Source: Trichobilharzia regenti
Lineage: Eukaryota > Platyhelminthes > Trematoda > Strigeidida > Schistosomatidae
Direction of reading: 5' to 3'
Length of the DNA stretch: 64,000 bases
Assembly (NCBI GenBank): GCA_944472135.2
Contig: OX235262.1
Location: 26,583,362 to 26,647,361, forward strand
The notes beneath the pieces were generated by a model. It saw only the letters and a program-made list of their open reading frames with translations, had not been told where the DNA came from and ran no database searches. Position 1 is the first letter of the stretch. Each line of letters opens with the position of its first letter. Of the stretch, positions 59,901 to 64,000 are shown piece by piece. The translations under genes were made by a program, and so were the position numbers.

Positions 59901-62900
59901 ATGCTAACTTACTGGCCGTGTTTTCTTCGTTATACACTTTTAAAGACAGCGGAGGCCTTGGCTATTCACAAATTCAAGCCAAACCTTTGTGCAAAGAGAA
60001 ATTTATAAATTCCCTAGTTCTACCTTTGTCGCTGAGAATAAACATTTATTTATTTAGTTAATCTATATAAGTTTCACTTACTACTACTACTAAAATTATT
60101 ATTATTCTCACTTTGAGCTGTTTCTGGTATTATGTCGCTCGTCCTACTTGTCATTCTAAATCAGAAATCGTTTCGCAGTGTTAAATTCTTTCTTACCAAA
60201 TTTCACACCATGTTAGGGAGTGTTTTTATTTGCCTACTAACCTGGTGACGCAACGGTAGAATGCTTGGCAACTATGCATGTGGTTCCGGGTTCGATACCC
60301 GGCCATGGACACTCCTCTACCTCACTATGCCAATAACAAGACTGAAAATGAGGGAAGGTTGGACATGAGGCTAGCATCCCCATTTCGTAAAAATAAACGC
60401 CACTGCTACCGAAACTTGTAGCCTCTAGCCTGAAGCCCTATGTTCCACAGGAGAAGGTAAAGAAATAAAAAAATCCGATAATTTTAAACCGCCTACAATA
60501 TCTATACATCCTATGAGCTATTCTTCTTATGATATTGTTTGCTTTGTCACTTGAAGCTTGATATGTAACTCTGGTTAAAATCACAAATATTTTAATTTGT
60601 ATTTCATACTACTATTATTATTTTATGTATTCACACCTTTGATGAAATTTCCTCACAGGATATAATCTCTTAAACAGCACACATACACGATTGTACAGGT
60701 TGATAAAAAATTGGTTGTGAAGAGTCTCTTCGGTGAATATTGTTTCCTTAATGTGCGTCAGTTGTACAGTGGTTAGGGTTCTCACCGACCATGCACATGG
60801 TCCGGGTTTCGATCCCCTACCGACGCACGCCTGATATCAATGGTCGGCCAGCAAATTTTAGACTACCGATATCACATGCTGAAACTTCTCTACTTGTACC
60901 AAAATTACAGTGTGGAATGAAGCTATAATCAAATATAAAAAGATATACATATATCTTTATCTGCCATAAAAAACAAAAAATGGCGTTTAAATTTACCTTG
61001 AAAGGTTGACAGAGATGAGAAAATATCGTTGGAATTAATCCATCTTGTGCCATAGCATAACTAATTCTTGGTGCAGCAATCAATGATGTTAAAAGACAAG
61101 CAATTAATCCAATCAGTGAACCAACTCCAACAAAATAAAACATTCCTACTCTTACACTTTGTGGACCACCATTGAGTATATTGCCTTTCAATGCACTGAG
61201 AAATGAACTTTCTGTACTTATTAAAAACCAAGGATAATATAAAGCCAATGATAAAGAAGACACTGTAGTTACAAGCGCTACAATAAATACAGCAATAATA
61301 TTTGCTCTAGGTATACTATAACTTGGATTTTTTGCTTCTTCTGCACAAGTTGATATAGCATCGAAGCCAATAAAGACATTGAAACAAATAGCTGTTCCAC
61401 CTATCAGACCTGGAATTCCAAATGGTAAAAAATTTGGATTTGGAGATAATGGATCCACAGTAACATTAGGCGCTGTAATTGTTAGATACTCTGGTTTACT
61501 GTAGACAAACATGTATATAGAAGTCACCGTCAATACTCCAACATTGATAAATATTGAAATCGCAGTTACTTTTGCACTGCCACGAATTCCACAGCAGGAT
61601 ACAATAGATAGAACAATAGTTAGTAATACACCAACAAAGTCCAAATATTCAGCCAATATTCCACCTGGTGGAGATAACCTAAAGAGGTAAAGAAATATAC
61701 ACACAGTAAGAATTTTCAAGCATTGGTTTTGTAGGGGATTTTGTCTGATTAGTTCGATGGTTTCATCATGAGCTGACATCAGTTAGAGAACCATTGAAAA
61801 ACCTGCACACAGTACTCGATAACTGAGACTCTTCACAGTAGGCACACACCACCAAGGTTCGAACTCAGGACCTTTTGGTCACAAGGCGAACTTACTGACC
61901 ATGAGAGCCACTGGGAAGCGATCTGTTCCAATAGCCAGCCCATGAATTCCAACTTCCACCAATTAACGATACAGCGCGACTGGCACTAGCCGATGTTATT
62001 ATCAGCGAGTATCGTTCCTTACGCATGACCTGCTGTATCCTATTGGTCGCGGCTTCTCACTATGACCCCAGGTTACCTGCCTGACTAGGGCCAGCCGCTA
62101 GTGAATATCAGATCAATTTTCAAGTATTCGTTTCGATTCAAACCCCGGTGGGTGAGTACTACTGAAGAGTCCCAAACTAGAGCGATAAAAACAGCTGTCC
62201 AGTACTCCATGTAGGTTTCCCAATGGTTCTCTAACTGATGTCAGCTCATGATGAAATCGTTCAACATTAAGAATCCCCTTATTTAAAGGAACAAATAAGA
62301 AGGGAAGGGAAGTAACACGAAAGTCAGTGGAATAGTCTCGCCAAACGACACATCTTTGCTCACAAAGCCTATATTTGCTATTTTTAATTGAAATATCTGA
62401 CAAGCTTATCACCTGGCAGAGTGGTGAGTAAAGGCGAAAACAAAACCCTGGTTTGTAGCTGGATTTGAATCTGGTATTCATTGGACTTAATTACCCGTTG
62501 TAAAGCAGTCAGTGAGTCATGTTAATCAAGGTAAGCTGAACCTTACATGGGGTTGCATATTTTTCAACTGTGTTCTACCAAGTTGGATATGCATGTCAGA
62601 TAAACATCTCATAAACAGATAGCTAACCAATTATCACTATTTTCATCACCTTAAAATTCTTAGTGAAAAACACCTAATAAAAACCGTTTGTAATCCAGAG
62701 ATATAAGTTTTAAAGGTACTGTTTTTACCTCACCATTCTAACTGAAGATATTCATTGGTGATATGTCAATACATACTGCCGTGAACATCTTATTTTATCA
62801 CAGAAAGAATAGTCAGACTGAATCTTTAAGTCATTGTTAAAAACCTATTTAAATTATTACCACGAGTAATTACGATCCACTTGCTGTAAGCCGATAACGC

Positions 62901-63794
62901 TTATAAGTCAAATCAAATCGATCCAAACACTGGCTATTTCTCTCATTTGAAAGTGAATTACAAGTATGTCCCTAGAAAGGGCTAGTAGTTAATGCTCAGA
63001 AGTGGTGTTGGTTTATAGTTGCACTGAAATTTAAGATTGACTAGAGTCAGAAGTAATGCACTAAGATATTCAAAGAAAAGCCCACTTCAATGACATGTGG
63101 TTTCCGACAATTCAATAAACAATATCAGTCTAATTATTGAATTGAATTTTTGATTTTCCCGTTGATTGATTGGACCGAAGTGCTCGGCCTCAGGTTGACA
63201 TGTCGGCTTCTTGTGCAGATACTTTGACAGTGTCTGGGCATGTAATTAGAATTAAATTGATGGATGGTGCCTAGCAGTGGAATCCAGGACGCGCATTTCA
63301 TCTTAATTGGTCTAGTGGATAACGCTTTGGCGTTTGAAACTATGGACACTGGGTTCGAGCCTCGGTGGGAACATCACCACTCACTATGGTGTGCAGGTAC
63401 ATCCAGATGATGAGCCCCAAACAGGGCGAAACGCGTGTTTTCCTGGATTCCACTGCTAGCCACCATCCACCAATTGAATATCAGTCTAAGATGAAAAATA
63501 TTTTAAGTATAACAATCACCATAATACGCATAGATAAAAAGTGTAATCGTTAACTAATTAATCAACCAAATTGGATGTATCAGAATCCCACTAGACAGCG
63601 CATGAAACTTACCTACCAACAGTTTCGATTGTCCATTTACTAATATGATTATCAGCCAAACTGTCAAGCATACTACTCCAACAACGTGCTACCAATGATA
63701 TTCCCAAAATATACTCCAGCAGTATTGACCATCCAGTAATGAAAGCAGGAAACTCGCCCATAATAATATAAGTGTATGTGTATGAAGAGCCAGC
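40785..63794 (-). CDS. Cationic amino acid transporter (SLC7/CAT type), C-terminal six exons; N-terminus outside window
   Basis: Minus-strand gene joining 63613-63794, 60997-61678, 56493-56714, 49395-49715, 45653-45761 and 40785-40933: 1665 nt, 554 residues plus stop, all exon phases matching (2,0,0,0,1). The protein is a polytopic plasma-membrane permease of the APC fold. CAT hallmarks appear in order: A-G-S-S-Y-T-Y with the conserved G-E in exon 1 here, C-G-I-R-G-S-A-K, the signature G-F-D-A-I-S-T-C-A-E-E-A-K-N-P, P-R-I-S-Y-A-M-A-Q-D-G, T-P-V-V-A-T-T, and the late pair L-P-Y-V-P-L-L-P and W-I-R-Y-T-I-W that is typical of 14-TM CATs, not of the 12-TM light-chain LATs. Family members import arginine, lysine and ornithine; the exact substrate is not shown by sequence. 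About 100 N-terminal residues should lie beyond base 64000. Confidence 0.93.
41045..41215. mobile_element. Two head-to-head SINE-H fragments in the last intron
   Basis: 41045-41145 (minus) and 41146-41215 (plus) both carry the ribozyme 3' half and tail (ACAGCTGTCCAGTACTCC and its complement) and meet at GTACGTAC. Together they make an imperfect palindrome of about 170 bp. Confidence 0.7.
42233..42455 (-). mobile_element. SINE-H with best-preserved hammerhead core
   Basis: Minus strand: box A-like TGGCTTAATGGTATACGAGC, box B-like GGGTTCGAATCCC, ribozyme at 42318-42367, tail AGCTCATGATGAAATCC. It interrupts a PLE arm; the opposite arm gives the empty site. Confidence 0.82.
42318..42367 (-). 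ncRNA. Candidate hammerhead ribozyme in SINE-H, both core strands intact
   Basis: Minus strand, in order: stem I GCACTG (42362-42367), CTGAAGA (42355-42361, fits CUGANGA), stem II GTC...GAC (42352-42354 with 42336-42338, large loop), GAA (42333-42335), A-CAGCTG-T as stem III (42325-42332), C17 (42324) and stem I 3' strand CAGTAC (42318-42323). Stem I has four contiguous pairs, one C-A mismatch and a closing G-C. Confidence 0.62.
43015..43640. mobile_element. PLE inverted arms around a SINE A2
   Basis: About 43015-43180 recurs inverted at about 43500-43640 (GATTTTGATGCAGTTGTGTTCT against its complement). Both resemble the PLE arms at 15045-15130. Between them lies the SINE at 43247-43490. Confidence 0.6.
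43247..43490 (+). mobile_element. SINE family A2
   Basis: Head TTGCGTCGGTAGCACAGTAG, box B-like CAGGGTTCGATTCCC, A2 tail, A-rich end. Confidence 0.85.
43935..44610 (-). mobile_element. LINE family L2 (RTE-like) 3' half
   Basis: Antisense terminus TTCCTAGTGGAACATACGGC at about 43955, then minus-strand pieces encoding R-K-W or E-M-E-M-D-W, I-R-W-P-D-R-K-E-S and the same H-Q-Q-Q-N-S-L-E-L stretch as the 30915-31665 copy. Confidence 0.72.
44740..44925 (+). mobile_element. SINE-H, degenerate copy
   Basis: TTGTAGCTTGAAGGTCCTTG, a decayed box B and TGGATGAAGACTTC where the core is expected, then TCTTCATCAGTTCTCTCACCG. Confidence 0.5.
45336..45530 (-). mobile_element. SINE family A1
   Basis: Antisense A-rich end, A1 tail (TGATTCCACACTGTATTTTTGG) and head ending TGTGCCACAGACGCAC. 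It lies 120 bp downstream of the 109-bp transporter exon. Confidence 0.85.
45653..45761 (-). CDS. CAT gene, fifth exon in window
   Basis: Acceptor TTTATTTAG then CTT; donor after ATTG followed by GTAAGTGAA. It encodes L-P-Y-V-P-L-L-P-C-A-T-L-T-I-N-I and W-V-T-W-I-R-Y-T-I-W, the region joining the last two membrane helices in CATs. 109 nt, entering in phase 0 and leaving in phase 1. Both neighbours are transposon-filled introns. Confidence 0.9.
45945..46150 (-). mobile_element. SINE-H, internally deleted
   Basis: Tail and stem III/3' region are present, but 46028 jumps straight to leader sequence (GGTGACTGGCCCTATTCAGG); the tRNA-like part is missing. Confidence 0.6.
46155..46380 (+). mobile_element. 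SINE-H with CTGAAGA core
   Basis: tRNA-like portion (TGTAACCGGAAGGTCTTGAG), then stem I GTACAA, core CTGAAGA (46282-46288), second core altered to AAA (G12A), stem III duplicated as CAGCTAGCTG, and CCAGTAC. Confidence 0.68.
46455..46650 (+). mobile_element. SINE-H with nearly complete hammerhead fold (C3A)
   Basis: tRNA-like portion (box B-like GGGTTCGAACC). Hammerhead-like segment 46554-46599: GTACTG, ATGAAGA, GTCT...GGAC, GAA, ACAGCTAT, C, CAGTAC. Stem I is perfect; only core position 3 is wrong for a canonical ribozyme. Confidence 0.75.
46960..47340 (+). mobile_element. LTR (family T2) followed by primer-binding site
   Basis: Candidate start TGTGTGTTTTG and end GTACATAACA, then TAATTGGCGACGGGG, a typical TGGCGAC-type primer-binding site. 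Homologous in reverse to 26475-26830. No gag follows; the internal region is lost within about 70 bp. Confidence 0.65.
47411..47546. mobile_element. Small element with terminal inverted repeats (MITE-like)
   Basis: The end GTATAATT.CATTTCAATAGTTTACACACA recurs inverted at 47516-47546 with one internal difference. No coding capacity. About 136 bp. Confidence 0.5.
48020..48800 (+). pseudogene. PLE reverse transcriptase fragment with upstream hammerhead-like end
   Basis: The frame at 48205-48387 encodes P-Y-K-V-T-A-L-F-T-N-V-P (RT motif A region, with T where the catalytic D of D-V-x-x-L-F-T is expected) and L-K-F-S-N-Q-F-Y-R-Q-T-D. About 48500 onward encodes R-Y-V-D-D-T-L-V-V (motif C, the catalytic YVDD) and F-N-F-L-N-L-N-V. 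Several stops and frameshifts. Same family as 18180-19480: the segment GAAGAAACGATG is shared. Confidence 0.78.
48032..48087 (-). ncRNA. PLE hammerhead-like motif (C3G)
   Basis: Third copy of the fold at 18208-18260: CTGCAAA end, AT-rich palindromic stem III, GAA, and GTGATGA where CUGANGA is expected. Stem I keeps four pairs next to the core. Confidence 0.45.
49395..49715 (-). CDS. CAT gene, fourth exon in window
   Basis: Acceptor TTTTTTAAAG then CCC-ACT; donor CGT then GTAAGTATC. 321 nt, 107 codons, phase 0 at both ends. It encodes a hydrophilic loop (P-T-N-T-T-D-Y-Y-K-K-R) and two membrane helices (I-F-I-M-A-A-Y-V-V-L-N-G and I-V-C-V-V-I-V-L-L-L-L-I). The loop between the late helices is variable in this family. 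The open frame runs past the donor to a stop at about 49305, so only the splice consensus fixes the 3' border. Confidence 0.9.
49945..51126 (-). mobile_element. LINE family L1 with RT catalytic region
   Basis: The best L1 copy. The minus-strand frame 50589-51161 encodes S-S-V-R-Q-G-C-P-L-S-P-F-L-F (motif B), Y-A-D-D-I-V-L-L (motif C), F-A-P-T-K-C-K and the D-E-I-S-A-R-I block. The frame at 50414-50740 continues V-L-L-Y-G-S-E-T-W-P after a frameshift. 5'-truncated at about 51126, where a fragment of SINE head (51127-51180) begins. It lies in the intron between the 321-nt and 222-nt transporter exons. Confidence 0.82.
51187..51884 (+). mobile_element. PLE tail fragment, copy 1 of a direct repeat
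   Basis: Nearly identical to 59569-60238. Around 51540-51660 it encodes L-K-T-A-E-A-L-A-I-H-K-F-K-P-N-L-C-A-K-R, the conserved end of PLE proteins, then AT-rich 3' sequence. Directly followed by an A2-type SINE. Confidence 0.72.
51885..52120 (+). mobile_element. SINE family A2
   Basis: Head CCGGTGGCACAGTGGTAG, box B-like CGGGTTTCGATTC, A2 tail to TGTTTCACTGATAAC, A-rich end. A second, much decayed A2 copy follows at about 52160-52410. Confidence 0.8.
52742..52790 (+). ncRNA. Hammerhead-like relic (weak)
   Basis: TGTACAGC, TTGATAA, an AATTCATTT stem II-like stretch. It aligns with 60692-60738 but lacks the GAA-hairpin half. Confidence 0.2.
52935..53760 (-). mobile_element. LINE family L2 (RTE-like), degenerate
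   Basis: Antisense 3' terminus GTTCTGAGTGGAATATAGAGC near 52957; then the usual L2 landmarks, including T-N-I-W-A-E-E-A on the minus strand near 53710. Confidence 0.65.
53884..53935. repeat. (AT)n microsatellite, about 26 units
   Basis: Uninterrupted TA dinucleotides; likely length-polymorphic. Confidence 0.97.
54365..55042 (+). mobile_element. PLE with GIY-YIG remnant and 3' arm
   Basis: The frame 54477-54767 encodes I-P-C-N-D-C-E-V-N-Y-T-A-Q-A-S-R-S-G and L-S-E-H-K-N-L-A, equivalent to C-x-x-C-x-x-x-Y-I-G-Q-T-x-R of GIY-YIG tails; I-G is replaced by T-A. The 3' part (54783-55042) matches the inverted arms of 41375-42705 (CTCGAAACGTCATC). Located in a transporter intron. Confidence 0.75.
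55138..56345 (-). mobile_element. LINE family L2 (RTE-like)
   Basis: The minus-strand frames encode A-Y-V-N-F-I-N-F-E-K-A-F-N-S-V-D-R (motif A region, 56048-56317), D-L-D-F-A-D-D-I-C-L (motif C, 55792-56037), then N-I-E-K-T-E-V-V-N-I (55620-55877). 3' terminus at about 55150 (TTCTTAGAGGAACATAGAGC, antisense). The AFDSV aspartate is N here. Confidence 0.78.
56493..56714 (-). CDS. CAT gene, third exon in window
   Basis: Acceptor TTTCTTTCAG then ACA-CCT; donor AAG then GTAAGTAAG. 222 nt, 74 codons, phase 0 both sides. It encodes T-P-V-V-A-T-T-F, two hydrophobic stretches (T-A-F-L-T-L-I-F and L-I-A-Y-S-V-T-A-L-A-I-I), then R-Y-R-S-Q-P and an acidic loop. This matches the CAT segment TPVVAT...GTLLAY...LRYQP. 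Confidence 0.93.
57395..57545 (-). mobile_element. SINE-H fragment
   Basis: Tail (GACTTCATCATGAGTTGACAT), stem III region ACAGCTGTTTTGTCACC and box B-like portion; truncated before box A. Confidence 0.65.
57546..58290. other. No gene recognised
   Basis: AT-rich intron sequence with (ATT)n at 57936-57954. Confidence 0.4.
58318..58839 (+). CDS. Unclassified hydrophilic ORF inside a transporter intron (probably retroelement ORF1)
   Basis: A plus-strand frame of 173 codons, opposite to the host gene. The product is polar and rich in S, K, T and E, with a basic cluster K-K-S-G-T-R-K-R-R-T-R-S-P-K and cysteines in C-N-V-V-S-C. No membrane segment, signal peptide or catalytic motif. A further 76-codon frame (58979-59209), also basic, follows downstream with G-L-N-L-I-K-L-P-L-D-K-like sequence between them. 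I do not recognise the family. An ORF1 or gag-like product of a retroelement is the likeliest reading; a host gene is less likely, as no splice structure is visible. Confidence 0.35.
   Translation: MHIKEAITILTGALKLLDFKGPPPQEKSDQRSETNEAVNVTDKTILILGTYLSDSKFSSSQESSHHSLDTDAAPKIIDKSLSDSNKKSGTRKRRTRSPKPAAKVTQGLVNQASHTQVDSRQTRPTKDIEEGTYEKCNVVSCKKQDIDTHKGQFVHEGQKDTCTVEQESHLKQT
59569..60238 (+). mobile_element. PLE tail fragment, copy 2 of a direct repeat
   Basis: Nearly identical to 51187-51884, including the region encoding A-E-A-L-A-I-H-K-F-K-P-N-L-C. It lacks about 25 bp present in copy 1 near 51465. Followed by an A2 SINE at the same point as in copy 1. Confidence 0.75.
60239..60475 (+). mobile_element. 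SINE family A2
   Basis: Head CTGGTGACGCAACGGTAG, box B-like CCGGGTTCGATACCC, A2 tail, A-rich end. Confidence 0.82.
60692..60738 (+). ncRNA. Hammerhead-like motif of the PLE-arm type
   Basis: TGTACAGG, TTGATAA, stem II-like AAAATTGGTTGT, GAA, hairpin GAGTCTCTT, C, GGTGAAT. C3U and G8A in the core; likely inactive. Confidence 0.3.
60752..60945 (+). mobile_element. SINE family A1 next to a transporter exon
   Basis: Head GTGCGTCAGTTGTACAGTGG, box B-like CGGGTTTCGATCCC, A1 tail, A-rich end. It lies 50 bp from the donor site of the 682-nt exon, in antisense orientation to the gene. Confidence 0.85.
60997..61678 (-). CDS. CAT gene, second exon in window (682 nt)
   Basis: Acceptor CTCTTTAG then G-TTA-TCT; donor AAG then GTAAATTT. 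The first base completes an arginine codon from the previous exon, then 227 codons. It encodes L-L-T-I-V-L-S-I-V-S-C-C-G-I-R-G-S, four or five more membrane helices, an N-V-T glycosylation-type site in a loop between helices, the signature G-F-D-A-I-S-T-C-A-E-E-A-K-N-P and P-R-I-S-Y-A-M-A-Q-D-G-L-I-P. In the family the G-F-D...E-E-x-K-N-P block lines the transport path. If the intron is kept, the frame continues into the neighbouring SINE until 60817. Confidence 0.95.
61755..62092 (-). mobile_element. SINE-H in the first intron
   Basis: Tail (GGTTTCATCATGAGCTGAC), ribozyme region with a deletion (about 61815-61845), box B-like AAGGTTCGAACTC, box A-like TGGCTCTCATGGTCAGTAAG, and full 5' leader. 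It pairs in inverted orientation with 62100-62265. Confidence 0.7.
62100..62265 (+). mobile_element. SINE-H, 5'-truncated, CTGAAGA core
   Basis: Box B-like CGATTCAAACCCC, hammerhead-like segment 62156-62206: GTACTA, CTGAAGA, GTCCC, then a disturbed second core (GATAAAA), ACAGCTGT, C, CAGTAC, and the tail. Confidence 0.72.
62270..63245. other. No gene recognised (intron)
   Basis: AT-rich intron sequence of the transporter gene. The 122-codon minus-strand ORF at 62113-62481 runs into SINE sequence and is chance. Confidence 0.4.
63250..63480 (+). mobile_element. Sm-alpha-like SINE with hammerhead
   Basis: tRNA-like portion (box A-like TGGTCTAGTGGATAACGC at 63308, box B-like GGGTTCGAGCCTC at 63351) followed by the hammerhead segment. 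The upstream part (63276-63305) is itself a reverse fragment of another Sm-alpha ribozyme 3' half. It lies in the first intron, about 130 bp from the exon. Confidence 0.85.
63401..63448 (+). ncRNA. Sm-alpha hammerhead ribozyme, C3A
   Basis: Stem I ATCCAG (63401-63406) with CTGGAT (63443-63448); core ATGATGA; stem II GCCC/GGGC; GAA; ACGCGTGT-like stem III; a few extra T before the cleavage C. The Sm-alpha consensus has CUGAUGA here. C3 pairs with G8 in the active site, so the C3A change predicts an inactive ribozyme. Confidence 0.8.
63613..63794 (-). CDS. CAT gene, first exon in window
   Basis: Acceptor ATTTTTTCAG then GCT-GGC; donor GGTAG then GTAAGTTTC. 60 codons plus two bases. It encodes A-G-S-S-Y-T-Y-T-Y-I-I-M-G-E-F, W-S-I-L-L-E-Y-I-L-G-I-S and A-R-C-W-S-S, matching the third and fourth helices of CATs (AGSAYLYSY...GE...ARAWS). 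The conserved glutamate of the G-E pair is kept. It starts on a codon boundary, so the missing upstream exon ends in phase 0. Confidence 0.93.
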
Positions 63795-64000
63795 CTGAAA
63801 AAATAAGAGAAAAGGAGAGGATAGATAAACTTATATTAAAAAACAGACATTATATTAGAATAAATTATTTGTATAAGTCTTTTGTATAAGCCTTAGTGGT
63901 ATAAGCTTACAATACACTTAGAATCAGTGAGTCTGCAGCTCTAATGACCCCTTTATTTTAAGGAAATAAGTTATCATTAAGTAACATCAATTGAAGCAAC

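Overview
The window looks like a blood-fluke (Schistosoma-type) nuclear genome. It is AT-rich, introns are long and full of repeats, and it carries tRNA-derived SINEs (including Sm-alpha-like copies with hammerhead ribozyme relics), many Penelope-like (PLE) fragments with GIY-YIG tails, LINE fragments and solo LTRs. The species cannot be fixed from sequence alone; the genus assignment is an inference from the repeat set and the metazoan gene.

One real host gene is visible, on the minus strand: the C-terminal ~80% of a cationic amino acid transporter (SLC7/CAT type). Six exons (63613-63794, 60997-61678, 56493-56714, 49395-49715, 45653-45761, 40785-40933) have GT/AG borders and matching phases and join into 555 codons including the stop. 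The N-terminal exon(s) lie beyond base 64000. The five introns (1.9 to 6.8 kb) are largely transposon debris. A 3' UTR with AATAAA signals near 40320 follows the stop.

Bases 1-40300 hold no convincing host gene. They are layered repeats: two LINE families, PLE copies arranged as inverted repeats (11037-13144, 18180-19480, 21861-24163), Ty3/gypsy-like LTR pieces (gag 24780-25484 and a protease piece 25852-26313, split by a reverse solo LTR of the same family), SINEs, microsatellites and a degenerate telomere-like tract (14128-14280).

The most interesting signal is structural RNA. A second tRNA-headed SINE family, called SINE-H here, carries after its box B a segment that folds like a type I hammerhead: stem I GUACUG/CAGUAC, a CUGAAGA or AUGAAGA core, stem II GUCC..GGAC, GAAA, and a CAGCUG palindrome as stem III. 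One copy (42318-42367, minus) keeps both conserved core halves. PLE ends carry further hammerhead-like folds, best at 18208-18260 (minus). Three true Sm-alpha-like copies all have a mutated core position C3.
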